A DNA stretch of 64,000 nucleotides from Treponema bryantii (GTDB lineage Bacteria > Spirochaetota > Spirochaetia > Treponematales > Treponemataceae): contig NZ_AP025286.1 of NCBI RefSeq assembly GCF_036492245.1, positions 2,976,001 to 3,040,000 on the forward strand, in the 5' to 3' direction. A program made the position numbers and the translations under genes. This document shows, in pieces, positions 26,820 to 38,200 of the stretch; positions within the stretch are counted from its first letter, which is position 1; every line of letters begins with the position of its first letter. A model generated the notes under the pieces. That model had not been told where the DNA came from and ran no database searches. It saw nothing but the letters and a program-made list of their open reading frames with translations.

Positions 26820-28043
26820 TTACGACACCTGTACATTATTTTGATTTATTTTTTTATTTGCTTTTATACTAAATAATACACAAAAGATTAGCATCAATAA
26901 TCCGGCAAAAGAATACCAGTATTGTACCGAAGTTATTTTTGTAAATACTATTTCTATAACCAATCCAATTGGGATTACAGCAGTATTAACTGCAGAAATT
27001 GTTCCAAACATAACCCCCTGTTCTTCTTTTGGTATCTCATTTTGAAAGAAGGCAGTTATATTTGAATTAAAAATTGAAAAAAGATTTCCTACTAAAAACA
27101 ACAAAATATAATATATAAAAAGATTAATATTCTGGAAAAATAAGAGTATACCAAAAACTAAAAAGAGGATTGAATATAAGAAAGCAGAAACTATTATTCT
27201 ATTATGATAATTTGATTTATTCTTAAATAACCCGACAATTAGTCCTCCAACAATCATTCCTATTACATAAGATGCTTCTATAATAGCTAAAATACTAACA
27301 TCTTTTTTCAAAATACTACTTACCAAAAGTGGCAATATGGTTATTGATGGAGACATGCATAGATTCAATAAAGCAATAAAAATTGAATACTGAAAAATAT
27401 CTTTATAAACCTTTAAGGTCTTAAATTGCTCAATAATATTCTTCTCTTTTGTTTCATTTCCTATTATTTCATTAACACGGAAAAAGCATAAACACAAAAT
27501 TGCAAATAATGCAGTAACTATTTCAAGCAATAAAATATTATCAATGGACCATACCTTTAATAAAATAGCACCAACTATTGGAGCTACAAAATTTGATATT
27601 CCATTAATAGTTAGGTTTACTCCTGCAGCAGATGTTAGATTTTCTTTTCCTACTGAGTTAGAAACTGCAATAACTGATGCTAAGGTTTGAAATTGATTAC
27701 AAACACTTCTTATAAAAAATAACATATAAATAAAGAATGTATTTGCATAATCATTTTTTAATAAGAAAACAAAAATACAAGTAGCCAGTGCAGAAATTAA
27801 ATCCGAAAAGATCATTATTTTTTTCTTTTCAATTTTATCAATAATAGAACCAATTATCGGACCTAATAGAATAGCTGGGATATATGTAAAAATTGTAGAT
27901 ACAGATAAAACAATTGTAGAACTATATTTTTCTGTTATATACCAGATTAATGCAAACTGAACAATGTTACTTCCACAAATGGAAATTAATTGACCACCCC
28001 ATAGCGGTAATAATCTAAACAACTCTTTTCTATTATTATTCAT
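26820..28043 (-). CDS. MFS exporter of the NRPS cluster
   Basis: This 407-aa transporter has about twelve membrane helices and the MFS loop motif GPIIGSIIDKIEKKKIMIF between helices 2 and 3. It resembles the drug or siderophore efflux (EntS/macrolide-efflux-like) branch of the superfamily. It starts 2 nt after the reductase-bearing NRPS and ends next to the type II thioesterase, so it most likely carries the peptide or a precursor across the inner membrane. The substrate is inferred from context only. Confidence 0.88.
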   Translation of the reverse strand: MNNNRKELFRLLPLWGGQLISICGSNIVQFALIWYITEKYSSTIVLSVSTIFTYIPAILLGPIIGSIIDKIEKKKIMIFSDLISALATCIFVFLLKNDYANTFFIYMLFFIRSVCNQFQTLASVIAVSNSVGKENLTSAAGVNLTINGISNFVAPIVGAILLKVWSIDNILLLEIVTALFAILCLCFFRVNEIIGNETKEKNIIEQFKTLKVYKDIFQYSIFIALLNLCMSPSITILPLLVSSILKKDVSILAIIEASYVIGMIVGGLIVGLFKNKSNYHNRIIVSAFLYSILFLVFGILLFFQNINLFIYYILLFLVGNLFSIFNSNITAFFQNEIPKEEQGVMFGTISAVNTAVIPIGLVIEIVFTKITSVQYWYSFAGLLMLIFCVLFSIKANKKINQNNVQVS

Positions 28044-28045
28044 CT

Positions 28046-31000
28046 TTAAATACCTTTTTCCAAATTTATTAATAAATTTTTTCTTAGTTTATTATTCATT
28101 GGATCCCAATGAAAATTTAATTTTTTTAGAATTGCTTCAGTATATTGATTAGAACTAAAATGATTGCTTTCGAGTTCTTCAATATGCAGATGGACTAATA
28201 AATCTTTATAATTGGAAATCTTACCATTAGATATATCAAGTTTTATATTATCCAGGAAACTCTTTGGTGATATTATTTTAATATCATTATCATTTTTTAC
28301 AGATTCATCAAATAATTCTATATTAGGATTCCAAACATGATATATACTTTGTTGTTTATGAATTTCTGACAATAAAAGTATTGCATCTGCTATATTATTA
28401 ACAAAACTGTACTCATTATATAAAATGCCTTCTGGTATAATTCTATTTTTTACAAAAGCATTTAATCTTGCTAAAAAAGCATTCTGCTGCCAATCTTGTT
28501 GGAATTTTCCATTGATAGAATCGAAACATACATTACCGATTCTCATAATACACCAATCTGTAAAATCACTATTTATTAATACTTTTTCAGCTTCTATCTT
28601 TGATTTAGTATATAGATTCATTTTCAAATCAGAATGTAAATTTATTGTCTTCTCATTAAAAACACTATCTTCACATCCTGATACTACAGAAGCTGTAGAT
28701 ATATGAACTAATTTTTTTCCTTTATTTGTTTTACAGAAATTAATGATATTGCAAAGACTATCAATGTTTGATTCCTTAAATGAAGTCCAGTCTCCAAAAT
28801 GTTGTACTTTAGCTGCAGCATTTATTACAACATCAACAGATTCTGATATAGAATTATATATTTCTTCATTTAAATTAAATCTATTCTTTGATAAATCGCT
28901 TTCATATATTTCTAAGCGGTCGGAAAATGATTCAAGATTATCATCAAAAAAATATTTATAATTTTTTTCTATTCTTTCTCTTACAGATAAATTTAGTCTG
29001 CTTCTTCCAAGAATAACAATCTTTGAATTAGTCTGCGTTAAGAGTCGATTTAATATATATATACCTAAATATCCTGTTGCTCCAGTTAATAAAACAATTT
29101 TATTTTCATAATTATCCATTGAAGGAATTTCTAGATTATAGTTTTCTTCCACTTTATATACAGGAATTGGCTTTGAAATAAAATCATTTAATTTATTTAC
29201 TTTATCCAGTAAGGAATAATTAGTATTTATATTTTTGGCTACAATTTCTTTAATAGTTTTCTTCTCAAAAATATCAGAAAATGAACAATTTATTATTTCC
29301 ACCATTTTTGAATATACTTTTATTGCCTTTATTGAGTCTCCGCCTATCTCAAAGAAACTGTCATTCCGTCCTACCTTTTCTACGCCAAGTACTTCCTTCC
29401 AGATTTCTGCAAGCTTCTCTTCTGTCTCTCCTTCTGGCGCTTCGTATTCACTACTTCTAACTTCCATTCCGCCATTCTCCTTCAGTTTCCTCTTGTCCAC
29501 CTTTCCGTTCTTTGTTAATGGAATCTCTTCCACCTCTATGAATCTTCCGGGTATCATATACTCTGGCAGTCGCTCTGAAAGTTTCTGCTTGAACTCTTCA
29601 TAATCTGTCTCTTCTTCCACTGCTATGTAGCCCACAAGGCTCTTTACTCCTCCTTTCTCTTCTACCACTACACAGCTTCCCTTTACTCCTCTCTGACTCT
29701 CTATTGCGGCCTCTATTTCTCCTATCTCTATTCTGTATCCGCGGATCTTTACCTGTTCATCTATTCGTCCAAGATACTCGATGTTTCCCTCTTCGTTCCA
29801 TCTTCCAAGGTCTCCGCTCTTATATATACGCTCGCCTTCTTTCCACGGACTTTCTATGAACTTCTCCTGGCTTATCTCTTCCTTATTGATGTACCCTCGG
29901 CCGACTCCTTCTCCTCCTATCCACAGTTCTCCGCTTACTCCTTCTGGACATAGTTTTCCGTTTCGGTCTACTATATAGATGTTTTTGTTATAAATAGGTT
30001 TTCCTATAGGAGGCATATTCTCTTCTGCTTCTGCATATGTACTCCAGATTGTATCTTCCGTTGGTCCATACAGATTATACAGCTTATACCTTTCATTCTT
30101 TATTCCGTATCTTAATAGATCTCCTGCTGTCAGAAGAATTTCTACACACTCTGGTATTTCATATCGTTCTTTCAGCACTACATTCATATATGCTGTTGGC
30201 ATGAATACGATATTTATTTTCTTTTCCTCTACAAATTCTATTAAATTATGTATATCGTTCTTCTGTTCTTTTGATGCTATGTATAAACTGTTTCCATGTA
30301 TTATGCAGCTGAATATTTCAAATACCGACGCATCAAAACTGATGCTTGCCATTTGCAGCATCCTGTTTTCGTCTTTTTTCAGGAATATGTCTTTATATGC
30401 ATACACTGTATTTACCAGGCTTTTGTGTTCTATCATTGCACCTTTTGGCTGCCCGGTTGTTCCTGATGTGTATATGATATATGCAAGGCTCTTTCCGTCG
30501 TTTATTACTTCCGGATTGTCTTCCCTTTCACTTTCCGCTTCCCTTATCAGGATTCTTTCCTTTCCGCTTTTCTCCGTTGCCTTATACCCTTCCTCATCAC
30601 ACAATATTAATCGTGCTCCCGAGTCTTCCATCATGTAGCGGATCCTATCCTCAGGATATTCAGGATCTGCTGGTACATATGCTCCTCCTGCTTTCAGGAT
30701 TCCAAGCATTCCCGCTACTATTTCGATTCCTCGCTTTCCGCTTATTCCTACCCGCTCTTCTTTCTTTATTCCTCTTTCCCTAAGCCAGTGCGCTATTCGG
30801 TTTGCCTTTCGGTTCAGTTCTCCGTAACTGATGCTTCCGCCTTCTTCCTCTATCGCAGTTTTTCCTTCACTCTTCTTTACCTGCTCTTCAAACAGCTCGG
30901 CTATTGTCTTTCCTTCCGGATACTCTGCTTTTGCCCCTTCATGTCTTGCTGTCAGTGCCTTTTCTTCTTCTTCACTCTGCAAACTTAATAATTCTATCGA

Positions 31001-32251
31001 AGTAATCTTTTTTATAACTACATCATGAATAATATGACTCATATGTTCATAGATTTTTTTAAGACTGTATGTAGAATAGTTTGCATCGCCTTGTAATTTT
31101 ATATGAAATTGACCTTCACTTTTATTAACTACTTCAGCAAATCCATAATTTGTTCTTTCTTTAGCCTCAACATTTTCAACTGAGAATTCAGACTGACTCA
31201 AACTGTTTTGATTTACAGGAAAATTTTCAAAAGTATAGATAATATTAATTGGTTTTCCTAAAATATTTTGTAATTCACTAATTCCAATATAATTATATTT
31301 CTCTCCCTCGTAAAACTCAGTTTGCTGATTTTTCATTAAATCAATTATAGAAGTGTTATTTCTAACTCGAATTATTCTATTTTGAATTAATATTCCTTTA
31401 ATATTCTCAATATCATATATAGGTGCATTCCTTCCAGAAGATATTTCACTAATAATTGCATCTTCACTATTATTATATTTTTGAACCAGGATACCTAAAA
31501 TTGTAGAGAAGAAAATACTTTCCGTAATCTGGTTATTTTTACAAAATGATTCAATTTGTTCTGATAATAATTTATCCGTAATAAAAATCTCTTCACAGTC
31601 TTCTTTTCCAGATAGCCCAAAATTTGGCATTTCACTGTTAGAATCATAACCTTCAAGATAATTACACCAGAATTCTTTTGCAGCTTTATCATTTTTTATT
31701 GTTTCATACCACTTAATATAATTACTAAATTTAGTAACTTTTCTCGTTTTTATAGTACCATTTTTTATAAGCTGAAAATAATTATCTATAATTTCACTTA
31801 ATATAAGTCCTAATGACCATCCATCTAAAATAATATGATGAAAAGAAAAAACAAAATAACTTTTATTGTTTTCCGAATCTTCAATAAGTTTGAATCGAAC
31901 TGGTTCTTCATTTTCTAAATCAAATTTACGATTTCTGTCGGTTATCTGATATTCATATAAATCTTTCTGAGTCCCATTAGTAATAGAAAGAGAGTTCATG
32001 CTTTTTTTCATTACGATTTGTCTTGGTTTGGAAAGCCCCTTAAAATAAAAAACAGTTCTCAATATAGGATTATCCATTATCAGTCTTTCGATGCTTAATT
32101 TCATAAGTTCAGCATTTACTTGTTTTCCTATTGTTAATGTTACCTGTTCATAATAAGCTTCAGCCTTTGGATTTTGTAACCAATGAAACAGCATGCCTTC
32201 CTGCATGTTTGTTAATCCATAAATATCTTCAATATTACTTTTATTAATCAT
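28046..32251 (-). CDS. NRPS termination module: C-A-T-reductase
   Basis: This 1401-aa enzyme adds the fourth residue and releases the chain. A condensation domain spans about 1-425, with HHIILDGW at residues 138-145; it follows an epimerase and so should be of D-L type. Adenylation spans about 435-940 with the core YTSGTTGQPKG, and NLYGPTEDTIW lies within it. The carrier domain has GGDSIKAI with phosphopantetheine Ser973. The C-terminal thioester reductase (about 1045-1395) has the NAD(P)H-binding GATGYLG at 1057-1063 and Tyr/Lys in LYTKSKIEAEK. Specificity positions read D-A-F-F-L-A-L-I-W-K, which I cannot assign; the pocket looks hydrophobic. Its A-T DNA is almost identical to module 2 of the upstream NRPS. 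The start is 4 nt after that gene's stop. Confidence 0.95.
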   Translation of the reverse strand: MINKSNIEDIYGLTNMQEGMLFHWLQNPKAEAYYEQVTLTIGKQVNAELMKLSIERLIMDNPILRTVFYFKGLSKPRQIVMKKSMNSLSITNGTQKDLYEYQITDRNRKFDLENEEPVRFKLIEDSENNKSYFVFSFHHIILDGWSLGLILSEIIDNYFQLIKNGTIKTRKVTKFSNYIKWYETIKNDKAAKEFWCNYLEGYDSNSEMPNFGLSGKEDCEEIFITDKLLSEQIESFCKNNQITESIFFSTILGILVQKYNNSEDAIISEISSGRNAPIYDIENIKGILIQNRIIRVRNNTSIIDLMKNQQTEFYEGEKYNYIGISELQNILGKPINIIYTFENFPVNQNSLSQSEFSVENVEAKERTNYGFAEVVNKSEGQFHIKLQGDANYSTYSLKKIYEHMSHIIHDVVIKKITSIELLSLQSEEEEKALTARHEGAKAEYPEGKTIAELFEEQVKKSEGKTAIEEEGGSISYGELNRKANRIAHWLRERGIKKEERVGISGKRGIEIVAGMLGILKAGGAYVPADPEYPEDRIRYMMEDSGARLILCDEEGYKATEKSGKERILIREAESEREDNPEVINDGKSLAYIIYTSGTTGQPKGAMIEHKSLVNTVYAYKDIFLKKDENRMLQMASISFDASVFEIFSCIIHGNSLYIASKEQKNDIHNLIEFVEEKKINIVFMPTAYMNVVLKERYEIPECVEILLTAGDLLRYGIKNERYKLYNLYGPTEDTIWSTYAEAEENMPPIGKPIYNKNIYIVDRNGKLCPEGVSGELWIGGEGVGRGYINKEEISQEKFIESPWKEGERIYKSGDLGRWNEEGNIEYLGRIDEQVKIRGYRIEIGEIEAAIESQRGVKGSCVVVEEKGGVKSLVGYIAVEEETDYEEFKQKLSERLPEYMIPGRFIEVEEIPLTKNGKVDKRKLKENGGMEVRSSEYEAPEGETEEKLAEIWKEVLGVEKVGRNDSFFEIGGDSIKAIKVYSKMVEIINCSFSDIFEKKTIKEIVAKNINTNYSLLDKVNKLNDFISKPIPVYKVEENYNLEIPSMDNYENKIVLLTGATGYLGIYILNRLLTQTNSKIVILGRSRLNLSVRERIEKNYKYFFDDNLESFSDRLEIYESDLSKNRFNLNEEIYNSISESVDVVINAAAKVQHFGDWTSFKESNIDSLCNIINFCKTNKGKKLVHISTASVVSGCEDSVFNEKTINLHSDLKMNLYTKSKIEAEKVLINSDFTDWCIMRIGNVCFDSINGKFQQDWQQNAFLARLNAFVKNRIIPEGILYNEYSFVNNIADAILLLSEIHKQQSIYHVWNPNIELFDESVKNDNDIKIISPKSFLDNIKLDISNGKISNYKDLLVHLHIEELESNHFSSNQYTEAILKKLNFHWDPMNNKLRKNLLINLEKGI
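29321..30980 (-). repeat. Copy of the shared adenylation-carrier cassette in the second NRPS
   Basis: This stretch is nearly identical at DNA level to the A-T segments in the first NRPS (see 33608-41549). Identity breaks off at 29321 on the carrier side and 30980 on the condensation side. Within it the adenylation core 29984-30433 matches module 2 of the first NRPS and not modules 1 and 3. Confidence 0.9.
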
Positions 32252-32255
32252 TTTT

Positions 32256-35200
32256 TCAATCTCCTAAAATTATCTTCAAATCATCAAAACTAATATCATT
32301 TGATGTAAAATCTTCTGCTACATATACAATTTTATTTTTATGATTTAATACATCAATTATTTCATGAATTGATTGTTCATACTTTTCTGTAAATTCTTTT
32401 ACACCATCCTTCAAATCCGATGTTATATCTAATTCTATTCCATTCTCACTTGCATATCCGTTTATTGTTATAGCATTAAATAATTTTCCATCTGGATCAA
32501 TAAATGACGGTAAATCTACATTTGTAGGTCTCAATGAAGTTGTATTATTTATCTTTAAATCTCCTAAGAAATTAAAACACACAGGAATATCTTCTTCATA
32601 TTCACCTATCAAATAACCCAATCCATTATCAGGAACTTTAGATAATTCATTTCTTACATTCCAAAGTAAATCAAAATCATCAGTTATATCACTGGTATCA
32701 AATCTTACAGGGAACATAGAAGTAAACCATCCCACTGTACTATTAATTTTTGCCTTAATTAGTTCCTCTTCCCTACCATGACTTTCCATCATAATTTTTG
32801 CTTTTCTAATTCCATAGAAATGACACATAGTCTTAACTAAAGCGCAAACTAATAGTTCATGAACTGTAACATTGCTTTCTTTATATAATTCATTTAATAG
32901 ATAATCTGAAAGTTCTTTATCTATATGAATTCTCTTGTTTTGCTTTATATTACAACGTTCAAGATGAATATAATCAAAGTCTAAATTCCTTTTCCAATAT
33001 TCTGTATTTTTAATATAGGAGTCTGAAGTTTTATATTCTTTTATAGAATCAACCCATTTTTGGAAAGGAATGTAATGTATTGGTGATATTTGCTTATCAT
33101 CAATAACGGATTTATAATTTCTATAAATCTGATCAACAAGAATTCTCCAGGATACACCGTCAATAGCAAGGTGATGAATTAACACTCCTATATAAGTAGT
33201 ATTTCCTTCAACAATACAAATCTGTATCAATTTACCTTTTTCTATATCTATATCCTTATATAATGGTTCTATCTCTTTTCTCAGAACAATTTTAGGATCT
33301 TCAGATGTTTTGATATAATGTATGAAATCATAATTTAATGGTTCTTCCAGAATATATGATATCCAATTTCCAACAGAGTCTTTCTTATAAATTGTTCGGA
33401 AAATATCATATTGATTGTATATCTCAAGGATTACTTTTTTGAGTATTTCAATATCAATTTTCTTTAATGACTCTAATACAATTCCTTGATTATAATAATT
33501 TATATTTCCTTTCCAATTCTTGAAAAACCATTTCTGAACAGGAGATAAATCTGTTTCTCCTGTTCTAACTTTTATTTCTTCATATTTCGCGATTTGTACA
33601 CATTCTGCTATTGCCTTTATTGTCTTCTGCTCGAAAATATCTTTTATCTCTAAGCCTAAGCCTTCGTTATTGAGTCTGCTTACTACCTGTATTGCCTTTA
33701 TTGAGTCTCCGCCTATCTCAAAGAAACTGTCATTCCGTCCTACCTTTTCTACGCCAAGTACTTCCTTCCAGATTTCTGCAAGCTTCTCTTCCGTCTCTCC
33801 TTCTGGCGCTTCGTATTCACTGCTTCTGACTTCCTTTCCACCCTTCTCCTTCAGTTTCCTCTTGTCCACCTTTCCGTTCTTTGTTAATGGAATCTCTTCC
33901 ACCTCTATGAACCTTCCGGGTATCATATACTCTGGCAGTCGCTCTGAAAGTTTCTGCTTGAACTCTTCATAATCTGTCTCTTCTTCCACTGCTATGTAGC
34001 CCACAAGGCTCTTTACTCCTCCTTTCTCTTCTACCACTACACAGCTTCCCTTTACTCCTTTCTGACTCTCTATTGCGGCCTCTATTTCTCCTATCTCTAT
34101 TCTGTATCCGCGGATCTTTACCTGTTCATCTATTCGTCCAAGATACTCGATGTTTCCCTCTTCGTTCCATCTTCCAAGGTCTCCGCTCTTATATATACGC
34201 TCGCCTTCTTTCCACGGACTTTCTATGAACTTCTCCTGGCTTATCTCTTCCTTATTGATGTACCCTCGGCCGACTCCTTCTCCTCCTATCCACAGTTCTC
34301 CGCTTACTCCTTCTGGACATAGTTTTCCGTTTCGGTCTACTATATAGATGTTCTCATTATCAATCGGCTTTCCTATCGAGACATTATTTATATCTTTGGC
34401 TTCATCATATCTGTAAATCATACAGCCTACGACTGTTTCTGTTGGGCCGTATTCATTATAGATTGTCACTTCATGGTTATACTTTTCTTCTATTCCCCTG
34501 CATACTTCTCCTGTCAGGTTCTCCCCTCCAAGTATCATCGTATGTATATTCTTTCCTCTTTTTCCGTTCTCCTTCATTACCTTCAGGTGGGTCGGAGTCA
34601 GCTTTACTATTCCTATTCTTTCATCTTCTTCTATTTTTTCTATCAGCCTGCTCTTATCTTCTGATGTTATTGTTATTATCCTGTTTCCTGATAATAACGG
34701 CACATATATCGAAGTTACTGTCAGGTCAAAGCTTATTGATGAATGGAATGCAAAACCGTTTTCTTTTCCTTCCCTCACATACTGCTTTATTGCCCATGTT
34801 ATGTAATTTACAACGCCGTTCTGTTCGAGCATTGCACCTTTTGGCTGCCCGGTTGTTCCTGATGTGTATATGATATATGCAAGGCTCTTTCCGTCGTTTA
34901 TTACTTCCGGATTGTCTTCCCTTTCACTTTCCGCTTCCCTTATCAGGATTCTTTCCTTTCCGCTTTTCTCCGTTGCCTTATACCCTTCCTCATCACACAA
35001 TATTAATCGTGCTCCCGAGTCTTCCATCATGTAGCGGATCCTATCCTCAGGATATTCAGGATCTGCTGGTACATATGCTCCTCCTGCTTTCAGGATTCCA
35101 AGCATTCCCGCTACTATTTCGATTCCTCGCTTTCCGCTTATTCCTACCCGCTCTTCTTTCTTTATTCCTCTTTCCCTAAGCCAGTGCGCTATTCGGTTTG

Positions 35201-38200
35201 CCTTTCGGTTCAGTTCTCCGTAACTGATGCTTCCGCCTTCTTCCTCTATCGCAGTTTTTCCTTCACTCTTCTTTACCTGCTCTTCAAACAGCTCGGCTAT
35301 TGTCTTTCCTTCCGGATACTCTGCTTTTGCCCCTTCATGTCTTGCTGTCAGTGCCTTTTCTTCTTCTTCACTCTGTAACCTTATTTCTCCGATTCGTTTT
35401 GTTCCCTCGTCGATTATTCCTTCTGCTGTCTTCTCCAGCCACTTCCAGTATCTGTCTATTAATTCGTCGCTGTATCTTCCTTCCTCATAATCTATTTCGA
35501 ATATATCTTCTGCTCCCTTTCGGCTTCCCTGTATCGTTAATCCGAATTTTACTCCTGAGACTTCATTCTTTTCTGTTTCTACTTCTATTCCTTCTCCGAA
35601 CTCTAAATATTCGCTTCCTACTCCTTCTATATTCTGCCATGCAAACATTACTTCAAACAGTGTTTTTCCTTCCCTTCCGGCATACTTACTTATTTCCTTC
35701 AGTGAACATTCATTCCTGTCAAAGGCTCTGCTTATTCCTGCCTTTATTTCTCTCTCATACTCTTCCTTCTCTTTTGTTCCTTCAGGCCTTGCTCTCATTG
35801 CTAAGGTATTTACAAACATTCCTATTACATTTTCTATTTCCCTTTCTTTTCGCCCTGCCTCTACTACCCCTACTACTACATCTTCCTGTCCGCTTATCTT
35901 CGACAGCATTATTGTTATTGCTTCATAATAGAACATAAATGCTGTCAGTCCCTTTCCCCGACAGTATTCTTCTATCCTTCTGCGTTTTTCTGTGCCTATC
36001 TTATATGTCCTGACTTTTCCCTTTCCATTTCCCTTTCCGCTGGTTATCAGTTCCATTTCTTCCAGGGGTTCTTCATACACTTCTTCCCAGTACTTCTCTG
36101 CTGCTTCTTTCCTGCGGCTGTATTCTTCTCCTTTCTGCCATTCTGCATAATCTGCATATCTTATTTCTGGTTTTTCTTTTTCTTCTCCTCTGTATATTTC
36201 ACTCAGGTCTTTGATTATAAGGCTTGTTGATACTCCGTCTGCTGCTATATGATGCATATCTGTACACAGTACTACTTCATTCTCTGTTTCCAGTATCTCT
36301 ACCCTTATCAGGCTGTCTTTGCTTAAATCAAACCATCTTACAAATGCTCTCTTCTGTTCTTCTATTTCTTCTTCTCTTACTTTTTTTACTTCTACTTTTA
36401 TTCTTCCTTCTTTATTTATCTTCTGCTCTAGTTCACCTTTCTCATTCAGCCTGTAATTTGTCCTCAGGCTTTCATGCCGCTCTTCTATCTTCTCAAATGC
36501 TTTCTTCAGCCCTTCTACATTTACTTTGCCTTTTAGTCTCAGGAATACTGGCATATTGTAATTTATATTTCCCTTTCCTGCCCTTTCATGCTCTATATAT
36601 ATCTGCTGCTGTTCTGTTGTCGTTGCATACCACTCTTTTTCTGCGACCCTTTTTATATGCTCGTATTTTACTTCCTCTCCAGCTTTCCTTACTATTGCGC
36701 CTATTGCCTTTATTGTCTTCTGCTCGAAAATATCTTTTATCTCTAAGCCTAAGCCTTCGTTATTGAGTCTGCTTACTACCTGTATTGCCTTTATTGAGTC
36801 TCCGCCTATCTCAAAGAAACTGTCATTCCGTCCTACCTTTTCTACGCCAAGTACTTCCTTCCAGATTTCTGCAAGCTTCTCTTCCGTCTCTCCTTCTGGC
36901 GCTTCGTATTCACTGCTTCTGACTTCCTTTCCACCCTTCTCCTTCAGTTTCCTCTTGTCCACCTTTCCGTTCTTTGTTAATGGAATCTCTTCCACCTCTA
37001 TGAACCTTCCGGGTATCATATACTCTGGCAGTCGCTCTGAAAGTTTCTGCTTGAACTCTTCATAATCTGTCTCTTCTTCCACTGCTATGTAGCCCACAAG
37101 GCTCTTTACTCCTCCTTTCTCTTCTACCACTACACAGCTTCCCTTTACTCCTTTCTGACTCTCTATTGCGGCCTCTATTTCTCCTATCTCTATTCTGTAT
37201 CCGCGGATCTTTACCTGTTCATCTATTCGTCCAAGATACTCGATGTTTCCCTCTTCGTTCCATCTTCCAAGGTCTCCGCTCTTATATATACGCTCGCCTT
37301 CTTTCCACGGACTTTCTATGAACTTCTCCTGGCTTATCTCTTCCTTATTGATGTACCCTCGGCCGACTCCTTCTCCTCCTATCCACAGTTCTCCGCTTAC
37401 TCCTTCTGGACATAGTTTTCCGTTTCGGTCTACTATATAGATGTTTTTGTTATAAATAGGTTTTCCTATAGGAGGCATATTCTCTTCTGCTTCTGCATAT
37501 GTACTCCAGATTGTATCTTCCGTTGGTCCATACAGATTATACAGCTTATACCTTTCATTCTTTATTCCGTATCTTAATAGATCTCCTGCTGTCAGAAGAA
37601 TTTCTACACACTCTGGTATTTCATATCGTTCTTTCAGCACTACATTCATATATGCTGTTGGCATGAATACGATATTTATTTTCTTTTCCTCTACAAATTC
37701 TATTAAATTATGTATATCGTTCTTCTGTTCTTTTGATGCTATGTATAAACTGTTTCCATGTATTATGCAGCTGAATATTTCAAATACCGACGCATCAAAA
37801 CTGATGCTTGCCATTTGCAGCATCCTGTTTTCGTCTTTTTTCAGGAATATGTCTTTATATGCATACACTGTATTTACCAGGCTTTTGTGTTCTATCATTG
37901 CACCTTTTGGCTGCCCGGTTGTTCCTGATGTGTATATGATATATGCAAGGCTCTTTCCGTCGTTTATTACTTCCGGATTGTCTTCCCTTTCACTTTCCGC
38001 TTCCCTTATCAGGATTCTTTCCTTTCCGCTTTTCTCCGTTGCCTTATACCCTTCCTCATCACACAATATTAATCGTGCTCCCGAGTCTTCCATCATGTAG
38101 CGGATCCTATCCTCAGGATATTCAGGATCTGCTGGTACATATGCTCCTCCTGCTTTCAGGATTCCAAGCATTCCCGCTACTATTTCGATTCCTCGCTTTC